A stretch of DNA of 7,433 nucleotides from assembly GCA_016215765.1 (NCBI GenBank), contig JACRHY010000031.1, forward strand, positions 1 through 7,433, written 5' to 3'. Origin of the DNA: Parcubacteria group bacterium. Lineage in GTDB: Bacteria; Patescibacteriota; Minisyncoccia; UBA6257; JACRHY01. How positions within the stretch are numbered: position 1 is the first letter of the stretch; every line of letters starts with the position of its first letter. The notes under the pieces are model-generated. The model searched no databases and was not told the origin of the DNA. It saw only the letters and a program-made list of their open reading frames with translations. A program made the translations under genes and the position numbers. Shown here in pieces: positions 1 through 6,437 of this stretch.

Positions 1-1307
1 TAACCCCAGGTATGCAATTTCTCGCTGTTGTTTTCCCATTCGGCGCCGATGTCGGTGCGATAAAACATATTCTGAACCATTACATTTTTTATTCTGGAAT
101 AAACCTGGTTCCGGGCTTCGCCGACCGTAACGCCGGAACCGGTAACGACCAGAAGACAGCCTGACTCTCCGGCGATGCGCCAAACGCCGTTTTCGTTTTT
201 CACGTCCTCAATGTGGATGCCGTCCAGATTGCTTTTTTTGAAAAGAATCGGCAAGTCGCGGTACATTTCAATAATTTCCCTGTCCTTTCTCGCGAAATAA
301 GTCGGAACTAAAATCCGCACGCCGATTTGAAATCCGCGCTTGGTTTTAAGCTCAAACGGCTCTCCGGCGGCCATTTTGAAAAACCATTCCCCGATCGGCG
401 ACAATATTCCCTCCAGCTGGATTTGAATCGTCGGATAGCCGAATCGCGTCGTGAATTCCAGCGGATAAATTCCTTTGCCGTTGACGATGCAGTTGATATC
501 GGCGTAGCCGACGTAGCCGGCCGCCGCCAAAGCCGGCCCCATTTTTCCCAGCGTCATTGCGAAAAGATTGTTCGGCTTGCTCCAAAACATCAAAGTGCCC
601 ATTTCGCCGCTGAACGGGCCAATATTGCCGGGAAAAATGCGCTTGTGTTCAAAATTAACGTTTATCGGCGAAATAAAATCATGGCCGTTGAAAAACGCCC
701 CGACCGCCACTTCCACGCCGGAAACGTATTTTTGAAGCTGAAAAAGAGGGGCTTTTTTCTGCCAAACGTTCTTATTCTGCTCCAGCAATTCCAGTAAATC
801 CTTGCCGTCTTCTTCTTCTCCGAGGAAAGAAAGCGACTTCCCGCCCGAAGGGACGTTGCCGCTCGGCTTGAAAACGTAACGATCCGGATTTTTTCTGATA
901 AAATCAATCGCTTCTTCATAATCGGAAAACTGCCATTGAGGAAGAATGTTAACGCCGTATTTTTTGAGTTCCATCTGGCCGAATTCGCGATTCATTTCCA
1001 ATTTATCGGTATAAACACTTCCACCGATAACCAATTTTCCGGCGCGCCGCAGCTTTTCGGCCGCTTCCCCGAATTCAACGTCGTCAAAAACAATGACGTC
1101 AGCCCAGTCCTTGTGCGATTCCCAATTGTCCACTTTTTCCAAAAAGCCGCCGTAGACGTCGGCGTCGCTTTTTGATTTTATATAAACCTTTACCGAATGG
1201 CCCTCCTGCTTCAAATGCCAGGCGATGTCTCCGCTCAAACTTTCAAGAGAAACAAAAAGAAACTTTAATGGCTTGAATCCGTTTTCCGGTTGAATGGTGC
1301 CGTTCAT
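1..1307 (-). CDS. purD: PurD-like phosphoribosylamine-glycine ligase (ATP-grasp), 3' end cut by window edge
   Basis: The frame is open from ATG at 1307 to the left edge (about 435 codons). Known family role: GARS joins glycine to phosphoribosylamine with ATP in cytosolic purine synthesis. Seen: an N-terminal Rossmann-like strand (KFLFVSLES, residues 15-23); an ATP-grasp region with YVFKPSG (about 144-150) and a Gly-rich loop (VPSGGKS); EHKR then NIGPFSGEMGT (about 220-238), matching the family HKR/NTGGMG segment; PLEFTTRFGYP (about 282-292), aligning with the family EFNxRFGDPE; and a GARS C-domain with LLVVTGSGVTVGEAR and MFYRTDIG, typical of the last 20-30 residues, so only a few codons are probably missing. 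Odd: the metal-site Asn of EFN is Thr, and the Asp and Glu of GDPE are Tyr and Thr, so catalysis is not assured. No Shine-Dalgarno precedes the ATG. About 12 extra residues precede the first strand. Family is fairly sure, exact substrate less so. Confidence 0.85.
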   Translation of the reverse strand, partial: MNGTIQPENGFKPLKFLFVSLESLSGDIAWHLKQEGHSVKVYIKSKSDADVYGGFLEKVDNWESHKDWADVIVFDDVEFGEAAEKLRRAGKLVIGGSVYTDKLEMNREFGQMELKKYGVNILPQWQFSDYEEAIDFIRKNPDRYVFKPSGNVPSGGKSLSFLGEEEDGKDLLELLEQNKNVWQKKAPLFQLQKYVSGVEVAVGAFFNGHDFISPINVNFEHKRIFPGNIGPFSGEMGTLMFWSKPNNLFAMTLGKMGPALAAAGYVGYADINCIVNGKGIYPLEFTTRFGYPTIQIQLEGILSPIGEWFFKMAAGEPFELKTKRGFQIGVRILVPTYFARKDREIIEMYRDLPILFKKSNLDGIHIEDVKNENGVWRIAGESGCLLVVTGSGVTVGEARNQVYSRIKNVMVQNMFYRTDIGAEWENNSEKLHTWG

Positions 1308-1324
1308 TAGTGGAATAATTATGA

Positions 1325-1365
1325 AGCAAAACAAAACGTCCCGCAATGGGACGTTTTGTTTTGCT
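1325..1365 (-). terminator. Rho-independent terminator, 18-bp perfect stem
   Basis: The arms AGCAAAACAAAACGTCCC and GGGACGTTTTGTTTTGCT are perfect complements around a 5-nt loop. On the minus strand the GC-rich upper stem is followed by GTTTTGTTTTGC. The T-rich run pairs with the A-rich run, so the hairpin looks the same in both directions. It begins 8 nt after the stop codon of the 100-residue membrane protein, which it should terminate. It also ends only 17 nt before the purD-like start codon, so it shields that gene from upstream transcription or forms part of its leader. Confidence 0.85.
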
Positions 1366-1372
1366 CTTGCCG

Positions 1373-1399
1373 ATTATAAATTACTTATATCGGCGTCAA
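1373..1399 (-). promoter_or_regulatory. Candidate promoter for the purD-like gene, overlapping the upstream stop codon
   Basis: On the minus strand a perfect TATAAT (1378-1373) overlaps the TAA stop of the membrane protein gene. TTGACG (1399-1394) lies 15 nt upstream, shorter than the optimal 17. The predicted start near 1366 would place the whole 18-bp hairpin at the 5' end of the purD-like mRNA. A competing weaker candidate is TTGCGG, 17 nt, CATAAT, closer to the ATG, which would give an almost leaderless transcript. Either is possible. Confidence 0.4.
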
Positions 1400-1676
1400 C
1401 TGCCTTGAATTCCTTATCCAGATCGTTGACATCAAGAGCTTGAAGGTCGCTGTTGATGGCGGAAGTGGTGTCTGTCTTGGCCGTCGACGGCGGAGCGGTC
1501 GGAGGCGTTTGCGAGGGTAAAGACGGAGCGGGCGTCGTCGGCGCCTGCGTTTTTTGCAGCCACAAGAAAGCGACGATTAAAACGACCACCGCGCCGGCGA
1601 GAATCGCCAGCAGATAACCCTTCTTCACCGGTCCGGGGCCGGCGGAGGGAGTAATGTTATTTTCCGTGTTTTCCAT
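1374..1676 (-). CDS. Small single-pass membrane protein with Pro-rich linker
   Basis: Not a recognised named family. The 100 residues show a short polar N-terminus, KK at 18-19, one hydrophobic segment at about 20-40 (YLLAILAGAVVVLIVAFLWL), a Pro/Thr/Ser-rich linker at about 44-66, and an acidic C-terminal helix at 73-100 rich in D-L and D-x-D spacing (SDLQALDVNDLDKEF). The positive residues before the segment suggest N-terminus inside and the acidic tail outside. Tails of this kind recur, in my recollection, on short exported proteins of Parcubacteria-like genomes. The gene lies 53 nt after the stop of the coiled-coil exported protein, on the same strand and with no terminator between, so the two are probably co-transcribed up to the terminator at 1325-1365. 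No Shine-Dalgarno precedes the ATG. A role at the envelope is inferred only from topology and neighbour. Confidence 0.85.
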   Translation of the reverse strand: MENTENNITPSAGPGPVKKGYLLAILAGAVVVLIVAFLWLQKTQAPTTPAPSLPSQTPPTAPPSTAKTDTTSAINSDLQALDVNDLDKEFKAVDADISNL

Positions 1677-1729
1677 ATTAATGTTTTAATGACCGGCTTA
1701 TGCCGTTTTGTTTAATTATTTGACCTTGA

Positions 1730-2620
1730 TTATTGGCTTTGAGTGGAGGTAGCCGATTCTTCGGAAGCGGCCGGAGCCGTCTCAATCTCTAATTCGTCCA
1801 CCTTGGGAATCTGCGCCAGAGCGACGGCGGCTTTTCTCACGGAATCGCGAGCCGCCTGTACCGCTTGTCGAACTTTGGTCAAATCGGCATGCAACGCCTG
1901 GCGGGACTTGCCGACATCCAGTCGTAATGTTCCCTCTTCTTTTACGGCAACCGCGTAGGTTTTGCCGGCTTGCGTTTCAATCGCCGATCGGGCGGCGGCA
2001 ATAGCGGCGCTAGCTTCGGAAATCGCCGTCTTCGCGGCCGAAACGTCGCGGCCGTTCGCTTCCGCTTTCGCGGCGCGATTACCGATATTTTCAAGAATTT
2101 TTTCCAATCTTTCCAAAACGTTGGAAAAATGAGTCGTCTGGTTTTCATTCAACGCGTCCAAACGCTGATCAACTCTCTCAACAATTTGTTTTTTCCGTTC
2201 GTCTTTGATTTTCACCAATCTTTCCTTTAAGTCCTCTCTTTTTGCCTGAATGCGATCTTTCAATTCGGCGCGCTTGGTCTCAACGACCACTTTGAAATCC
2301 TCCCTCTTCTTTTCAATCAACGCCTTGGCTTCTTCGCGCTTGGCCTGAAATTGTTCAATGACTTGCGTCCGCAATTCTTTCGCCTGTTCACGGACATTTT
2401 GCCGCGCTTCGCCGATTTCTTGCCGGACATTCTGTCTGACATCGCGAACGCCCTGTCGGACGTCCTGTCTAATGCCCTGCGCGTTTCGCAACCCCTGATT
2501 GACTTCTTGAGAGGCGTCGCGAAGACGCTCTCCGACGCCGGGCAAAGGAACCTGCGCCATCGTCAGAACCGGCGCGGCAATGCTCAGCGACACGACCAAT
2601 GAAACGATATTTTTAATCAT
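1730..2620 (-). CDS. Exported coiled-coil protein with hendecad repeats
   Basis: No named family recognised. The 296 residues start with a signal peptide: K3, a hydrophobic core at about 5-19 and a likely cut after A22 (LTMA-Q). Residues 51-138 form eight consecutive 11-residue repeats, each beginning with Arg (R51, R62, R73, R84, R95, R106, R117, R128). Hydrophobic residues sit at +3 (V54, V65, V76, V87, A98, F109, L120, L131) and +7 (V58, I69, A80, F91, I102, V113, I124, L135). A further charged helix runs to about 180, then an Ala-rich helical part at about 182-270 and a disordered Ser/Thr/Glu tail. There is no Cys. Hendecads give a right-handed coiled coil or a long amphipathic helix, so a stalk-like or surface-binding role outside the membrane is plausible. 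The first gene of a likely two-gene operon. It lacks a Shine-Dalgarno. It could resemble LEA or apolipoprotein-like helices by convergence. Confidence 0.88.
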   Translation of the reverse strand: MIKNIVSLVVSLSIAAPVLTMAQVPLPGVGERLRDASQEVNQGLRNAQGIRQDVRQGVRDVRQNVRQEIGEARQNVREQAKELRTQVIEQFQAKREEAKALIEKKREDFKVVVETKRAELKDRIQAKREDLKERLVKIKDERKKQIVERVDQRLDALNENQTTHFSNVLERLEKILENIGNRAAKAEANGRDVSAAKTAISEASAAIAAARSAIETQAGKTYAVAVKEEGTLRLDVGKSRQALHADLTKVRQAVQAARDSVRKAAVALAQIPKVDELEIETAPAASEESATSTQSQ

Positions 2621-2631
2621 AAATATTAATT

Positions 2632-2670
2632 TTAATGGTATTTATTAATGGTATTTATTAATGGTATTTA
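2632..2670. repeat. Three perfect 13-bp tandem repeats in a promoter-leader region
   Basis: The unit TTAATGGTATTTA occurs three times without gap or mismatch (2632-2644, 2645-2657, 2658-2670). The array lies between the extended -10 element (2670-2678) and the start codon (2620) of the exported coiled-coil protein, so it covers the predicted transcription start and most of the leader. It is AT-rich and each unit contains ATTAAT. It could be a replication-slippage array or a repeated binding site. Confidence 0.95.
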
Positions 2671-2678
2671 TCATAGCA
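2670..2678 (-). promoter_or_regulatory. Extended -10 promoter of the exported coiled-coil gene
   Basis: On the minus strand TGCTATGAT matches the extended -10 form TGn-TATAAT with one mismatch in the hexamer. The region 17 nt further upstream (TTTTAA) is a poor -35 box, as is usual for extended -10 promoters. The predicted start near 2663 gives a leader of about 43 nt made mostly of the 13-bp repeats. Confidence 0.5.
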
Positions 2679-2783
2679 CAACGGCCGTTTTTTTAAAAAT
2701 GCCGCTGGGGATAACTTTTCGGCCTTTTCTCCTATGACGCCCAGAAACCGGAATTATTACACGAATCAATTCTTTATATCTCT

Positions 2784-5783
2784 CTATATTCTGTCTCTCA
2801 GCGCGCAAAATTCGCATTCCTTGTCGTCGCAACGGCGATCCCAGAATTTCAACTCCCTGATTTCTTCGGCCGTTTTTTTAATCAGATCCTCAAGCTCTTT
2901 CGCTTCGCCGTCGGTAATGACAAATTCTTCCGCGCGGTAGCGTCCTTTTTCGTCCGGCTCAACGAAGTCAATTCTTCCCTTTGCCATCCGCGTTTTCCCG
3001 TTTTCGTAACGATCAAGAAGAATTTTATAAAAAATCAGCTGACGCTTGATATCTCCCGTTCCCCCTTTCGTTTTTCCCTCAATAAAGTTGCGGCTTTTCG
3101 GCTTGCTTGTTTTATAGTCGATTACGACCGCTGCGCCGTCCGGAGTCGGATCTATTCTGTCAATCTTGCCGTTTAAAATTATTCCCGGCGCGAGAATAAC
3201 TCCTTTGATTCCGACTTCGGTCAAGGATTTAGTCAGAACGTCGTCGCCCCGGGAAAAGCGATAATAATCGTAATAACCGGCGAGAGACGCGCGCCCTTTC
3301 GCCAGCAGTTCGTCAAAAACGCTTTTCGCCAGCGGCTCTTTTTTCAACGCGGCCTCAAAAAAAACAAGCAGGGATTCTTTCTTGAAATCGCGTGCCTTAA
3401 AAAAACGATTCAACGCCTCATGGACGGCGGTGCCGTAATTCTGTTGTTTGTTTTTTCCGCGGGGAATCATCAATAAATTGAGATAAAAATATCTCCGCGG
3501 ACAATCCAGGTAGTTATTAAAGGATGTCGCCGAAAGGCCGCGCTCCGCGAAAATCCGTCCGAAAAATTCTTTGTCTTTCAAACCGGCGCCGGCGGGACGC
3601 TTTTCGGAAAAAATAATCTCCCTGTTTTTTAAAAATCCCTCCTCAAAATCAAGCGCTTGCCCCGCCGATTTGAAGCGGTCGTCAATCTCTTCAATAAATT
3701 GCGACGGCAGCTGCTCGCGGCCGTCAATTCCCCTTTCGGAATAAGTGATCGTCAGGTTTTTCCTCGCCCGCGTCAACGCCACGTAAAAAAGCCGCCGCTC
3801 GTCTTCGTTCGCGTCAAAAGACAGGATTTCATTGAGGCCGAAATGTCCGGTCGGCAGCTTGAAGTGTTCCGCCCTCCGTTTATTTCCCCAATGGCCGTCG
3901 TAAGCGTTTATGACATAGACGCAATCAAATTCCAGCCCCTTTGATCCGTGGGCCGTCATCAGCCGGACGGCGTCAACAGATCCGCTCTTCGCTCCCCTTT
4001 TTACGACTACGCCGTATTCTTTCAAAATGTTCAGATAAGCGAGAAAATCGCTCAAGCGGCAGTCGCCGTTTTCTTCAAGAAGCGAACGCAACTCGCCGAA
4101 AAGAGCGTTGATTTTGTCCAGCTTGTCAAAACAATCCGGTTTTTGAAGTATGCTCGCCAAAAGTCCGGATTCCCGCAAAACGTTTCCGAAAAATTCCGAG
4201 AGCGTTTCATTTTTTTCCGCCGTTTTCCAGCGGGAGAGCGCGCGGTAAAAATCGTAAATTTTTTCCGGATTTTCCAGATTCAGCGCCCGAAGAGCGGCGC
4301 GGTCGGAAATAAGTTCAAAAAGCGACCGGCGGGCGGAAAAAGCGCTTGAGGCGGTTTTATAGACGTCCAGCGGCGCGATGCCGAGAAAATCCGCATGCAT
4401 CGCCTCAATGAGTTTTTCGTCGTTTCCGAAATCGCCGACGCAGTTAAAAAGCGCCAGAAGTTTTTTGACGTCGCCGTCGCGCAAAACATTCTGATCCGAT
4501 TCAATCGCGAAAGGAACGCTCGCTTTTTCCAGCGCGTCAACGACCGGAAAAACATCTTTGTTGTCGCGGTAAAGAACGGCGATTTCCGCCGGCCTGACGC
4601 CTTCGCTGATTTTCTTTTTGATGTCGGCGGCCAAAAAATGGCGTTCGGCGTCAAAAACGGTAAAAGCGCGGACGGCAATCATTTCTCCGGCGCCGCCGAT
4701 GCCGGCTTTGAGATTTTCGCGGGATGATTTTATCAAATCCGGCGCGCGGTTCTTGGCGATCAAACCGCCTGCCGAATCCAGAATCGTCTGGGTGGAGCGG
4801 TAATTTTCGTTAAGCGTTATCATAACCGCCTCCGGATAAATCTTCTGAAAATAGAGAAAATTCTCCAGCGACGCGCCCTGAAAGCGGAAAATCGCCTGTT
4901 TTTCGTCACCAACGACAAAAAGATTCGGATTGGGATAAAATCCGCACAAAAGCTCCAAAATCCGGTTCTGGGAGCTGTTGGTGTCCTGATGCTCGTCAAC
5001 GAGAATATATTGATGCGTTTCCTGCAGACGAAGCAGAAAATCGCGGTTTTTTTCAAAAGCGGCGACAACTTCCAAAATCATATCGCTGTAATCGTAGCGG
5101 CGATCTTTTTGAAGCGCCTCCCGATAAGCGGCGTAAACCGCCGCCAATTCTCCGTTGCGCTCTATATATTTCCAAAGCTCCTGATATTTGCCCTTTATTT
5201 TTCCCGCGAAAACGCCTTTTTCGTGGCGTAAATCCTCTATTCGTTCAAACTCTTCCCTTTCTTTTTTGACGACCTCCGCCAATTTTTCCGGCGTTACGCT
5301 TTCGCGCTTTAATTTTTGAATGGCCCCCGAAATGGAACGGACGTAATAAAACGGATCGCCGAACGGCTTGAGCGTTTGGAAATCGCTTTCCGCGACGATT
5401 TTTTCAACAAGTTTTATCTGTTCCACTTCATTCAAATTCTTCGCGCCGACGACGCTCGGAAACTCGTCGGGATTGTCGCGGATGATTCCGTTGCAAAAAC
5501 CGTGAAAAGTGGAAACGTTGACGTAGTACGCGGGCGCGCCGATGATTTCCACGAGACGCCGGCGCATCGCCACCGCGCCCGATTCGGTGAAGGTAAGCGC
5601 CAAAACGCCGGCCGGTCCGATGTCGGTTTTAAGAAGGATATTGGCGATGCGAAGCGTCAGAATCTCGGTTTTTCCCGTTCCCGGTCCCGCGACAACCATC
5701 ACCGGACCGTCAATCGCGTCAACGGCGGCTTTTTGTTTCGGATTGAGACGGCCGTAAAGTTCTTCAAATTTCCGGTTTTTCAT
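2784..5783 (-). CDS. UvrD/Rep-type superfamily 1 helicase fused to a RecB-like PD-(D/E)XK nuclease with Fe-S cysteines
   Basis: 999 residues. Helicase motifs in order: Q-motif LNPKQ (13-17), Walker A GPGTGKT (33-39), Ia LTFTESGA (63-70), Walker B VDEHQD (262-267), III VGDEKQAIFRFQGA (291-304), IV LNENYRST (324-331), V MTAHGSKGLEF (609-619), VI DERRLFYVALTRAR (661-674). The C-terminal nuclease shows LDCPRRYFY (759-767), GTAVHEA (784-790), GKIDRID (872-878), VIDYKTS (887-893) and QLIFYK (915-920), the G-H, D, DxK and QxxxY motifs of RecB-family nucleases. C761 with C985, C990 and C993 has the spacing of the Fe-S clamp of AddB and AdnAB-type nucleases. All key residues are present. The predicted role is ATP-driven unwinding and resection of DNA ends for recombination or defence, in one chain. 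AGGA stands 7 nt before the ATG, the clearest ribosome site in the window. UvrD, AddA or AdnB are the nearest names, so no symbol is given. Confidence 0.95.
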   Translation of the reverse strand: MKNRKFEELYGRLNPKQKAAVDAIDGPVMVVAGPGTGKTEILTLRIANILLKTDIGPAGVLALTFTESGAVAMRRRLVEIIGAPAYYVNVSTFHGFCNGIIRDNPDEFPSVVGAKNLNEVEQIKLVEKIVAESDFQTLKPFGDPFYYVRSISGAIQKLKRESVTPEKLAEVVKKEREEFERIEDLRHEKGVFAGKIKGKYQELWKYIERNGELAAVYAAYREALQKDRRYDYSDMILEVVAAFEKNRDFLLRLQETHQYILVDEHQDTNSSQNRILELLCGFYPNPNLFVVGDEKQAIFRFQGASLENFLYFQKIYPEAVMITLNENYRSTQTILDSAGGLIAKNRAPDLIKSSRENLKAGIGGAGEMIAVRAFTVFDAERHFLAADIKKKISEGVRPAEIAVLYRDNKDVFPVVDALEKASVPFAIESDQNVLRDGDVKKLLALFNCVGDFGNDEKLIEAMHADFLGIAPLDVYKTASSAFSARRSLFELISDRAALRALNLENPEKIYDFYRALSRWKTAEKNETLSEFFGNVLRESGLLASILQKPDCFDKLDKINALFGELRSLLEENGDCRLSDFLAYLNILKEYGVVVKRGAKSGSVDAVRLMTAHGSKGLEFDCVYVINAYDGHWGNKRRAEHFKLPTGHFGLNEILSFDANEDERRLFYVALTRARKNLTITYSERGIDGREQLPSQFIEEIDDRFKSAGQALDFEEGFLKNREIIFSEKRPAGAGLKDKEFFGRIFAERGLSATSFNNYLDCPRRYFYLNLLMIPRGKNKQQNYGTAVHEALNRFFKARDFKKESLLVFFEAALKKEPLAKSVFDELLAKGRASLAGYYDYYRFSRGDDVLTKSLTEVGIKGVILAPGIILNGKIDRIDPTPDGAAVVIDYKTSKPKSRNFIEGKTKGGTGDIKRQLIFYKILLDRYENGKTRMAKGRIDFVEPDEKGRYRAEEFVITDGEAKELEDLIKKTAEEIRELKFWDRRCDDKECEFCALRDRI

Positions 5784-5814
5784 TGAATAGTCCTACTGCT
5801 TAATAATTTTAGCA
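5784..5814 (-). promoter_or_regulatory. Extended -10 promoter and ribosome binding site of the helicase-nuclease gene
   Basis: On the minus strand TGCTAAAAT (5814-5806) is an extended -10 element. No good -35 box lies 17 nt upstream. AGGA (5794-5791) is 7 nt from the ATG and fixes the start codon at 5783. The predicted leader is short, about 15 nt. Confidence 0.45.
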
Positions 5815-5849
5815 TAAATCCCACTGGAAACTCTCGCGGGATATTAAGA

Positions 5850-5874
5850 TTTCCGCAAAACAAAAATGCGGAAA
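5850..5874. other. Stem-loop, 8-bp perfect stem
   Basis: TTTCCGCA and TGCGGAAA pair around a 9-nt A-rich loop. No T-run follows on either strand, so it is not a convincing terminator. It lies in the intergenic region upstream of the helicase-nuclease gene and would be in the leader of any transcript started at the palindrome 5912-5933. Confidence 0.6.
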
Positions 5875-5911
5875 CTGCTGGAAAAAAAATAATCAACGAC
5901 GGATCTCATCC

Positions 5912-5933
5912 CTGATATACTTAAGTATATCAG
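5912..5933. promoter_or_regulatory. 22-bp perfect palindrome, possible operator or two-way promoter
   Basis: The half-site CTGATATACTT is followed directly by its exact reverse complement. Each strand therefore contains TGATATACT, an extended -10 match (TGn-TATACT). It lies about 130 bp upstream of the helicase-nuclease start and about 80 bp past the end of the RRM gene. A dimeric regulator's binding site, a pair of facing -10 elements, or a hairpin of a small RNA would all fit. The sequence does not decide between them. Confidence 0.55.
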
Positions 5934-5965
5934 CGTTTCCCGCCACGAAATACGGGCGTGCGGCC

Positions 5966-5997
5966 AATCAAAAATCCCCTTTCGGGGATTTTTGATT
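5966..5997 (-). terminator. Rho-independent terminator of the RRM gene, usable in both directions
   Basis: AATCAAAAATCCCC pairs perfectly with GGGGATTTTTGATT around a 4-nt loop, which is GAAA (a GNRA tetraloop) on the minus strand. It starts 15 nt after the RRM stop codon, and the ATTTTTGATT arm supplies the T-rich stretch. By symmetry it could also end a plus-strand transcript from the palindrome. Confidence 0.85.
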
Positions 5998-6012
5998 TGA
6001 AACGAACGAGCG

Positions 6013-6342
6013 TTAGAAGTCGCGATGAAAATCTCTCCTTCCTCCGCGTCCTCCGCCGCCTCCGCCGAAACCGCCGGAGCGAGGAGCTCTTTCACCCATC
6101 GGGCGCGCCTCGTTTACCACGATAGCGCGTCCATCCAGGTCTTTTCCGTTGAGCGTCTCAATCGCCTTGTCGGCTTCGTCGTCGTTGGGCATTTCCACAA
6201 AACCGAAACCTCTGGAACGGCCGGTCATTTTATCAATGATCACCGTGGCGGTTTCAACGGCGCCAGCCGCGGAAAAAAAATCCTTCAGCTGCGCGTCGTT
6301 CGTGTTGTAGGACAAATTACCCACGTATAATTTCTTTGCCAT
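6013..6342 (-). CDS. RRM-domain RNA-binding protein with Gly/Arg-rich tail
   Basis: 109 residues with one RNA recognition motif. RNP2 is LYVGNL (5-10) and RNP1 is RGFGFVEM (44-51); the aromatic residues that stack on RNA bases (Y6, F46, F48) are present. After the domain (about 3-80) comes a Gly/Arg tail (about 82-109, GGFGGGGGGRGGRR). The layout is that of cyanobacterial Rbp proteins and short bacterial RRM proteins, some of which are cold-induced, so it probably binds single-stranded RNA in the cytoplasm as a chaperone or stability factor. That role is inferred from the family. The gene stands alone between its promoter and its terminator. Its start has no Shine-Dalgarno. A leader of about 125 nt holding a 17-bp hairpin suggests control at the RNA level. 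Confidence 0.95.
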   Translation of the reverse strand: MAKKLYVGNLSYNTNDAQLKDFFSAAGAVETATVIIDKMTGRSRGFGFVEMPNDDEADKAIETLNGKDLDGRAIVVNEARPMGERAPRSGGFGGGGGGRGGRRDFHRDF

Positions 6343-6360
6343 TTAGAACGTTTTTTTGTT

Positions 6361-6412
6361 AATTTTATTTAGCAGGAAAGACCATTCTCGCTCTGTCCTG
6401 CTAAATAAAATT
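6361..6412 (-). promoter_or_regulatory. Leader hairpin of the RRM gene, 17-bp perfect stem
   Basis: The arms AATTTTATTTAGCAGGA and TCCTGCTAAATAAAATT are perfect complements around an 18-nt loop. The stem ends 18 nt before the RRM start codon and is followed by AACAAAAAAACG on the mRNA, not by U residues, so it is not a simple terminator. It may block or expose the translation start, act as a temperature-sensitive element, or be bound by the RRM protein itself. The mode is not visible from sequence. Confidence 0.7.
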
Positions 6413-6437
6413 CCTTCGGGAACCCTCCGGAAACCAT
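6369..6437 (-). CDS. Possible 22-codon leader peptide upstream of the RRM gene
   Basis: ATG at 6437 opens a 22-codon frame (starting MVSGGFPKEF) that crosses the whole loop of the leader hairpin and ends with TAA inside its start-codon-proximal arm. No Shine-Dalgarno is clear. A frame this short can occur by chance. It is listed because its stop position would let a translating ribosome open the hairpin. Confidence 0.2.
   Translation of the reverse strand: MVSGGFPKEFYLAGQSENGLSC

Noticed and set aside
352..919. Two minus-strand frames (352-585 and 662-919) within the purD-like gene
   Set aside because: They overlap the purD-like frame on the same strand, have Arg-rich or low-information translations and no family motifs.
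1690..1712. CGGC-TTAT-GCCG hairpin followed by TTTTGTTT on the plus strand
   Set aside because: Only four base pairs, and no plus-strand gene ends here; on the minus strand no T-run follows, so it would not split the two-gene operon.
2680..2783. Terminator for the helicase-nuclease gene
   Set aside because: Only a GCCG/CGGC 4-bp stem with a 15-nt loop before ATTTTT was found; too weak to call.
3657..5786. Long plus-strand frames opposite the helicase-nuclease gene
   Set aside because: The minus-strand protein has every helicase and nuclease motif over this span; the opposite frames are antisense shadows without motifs.
5844..6095. 83-codon minus-strand frame across the intergenic region and the end of the RRM gene
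   Set aside because: It begins inside the RRM gene in another frame, runs through the terminator and palindrome, and has no recognisable motif.
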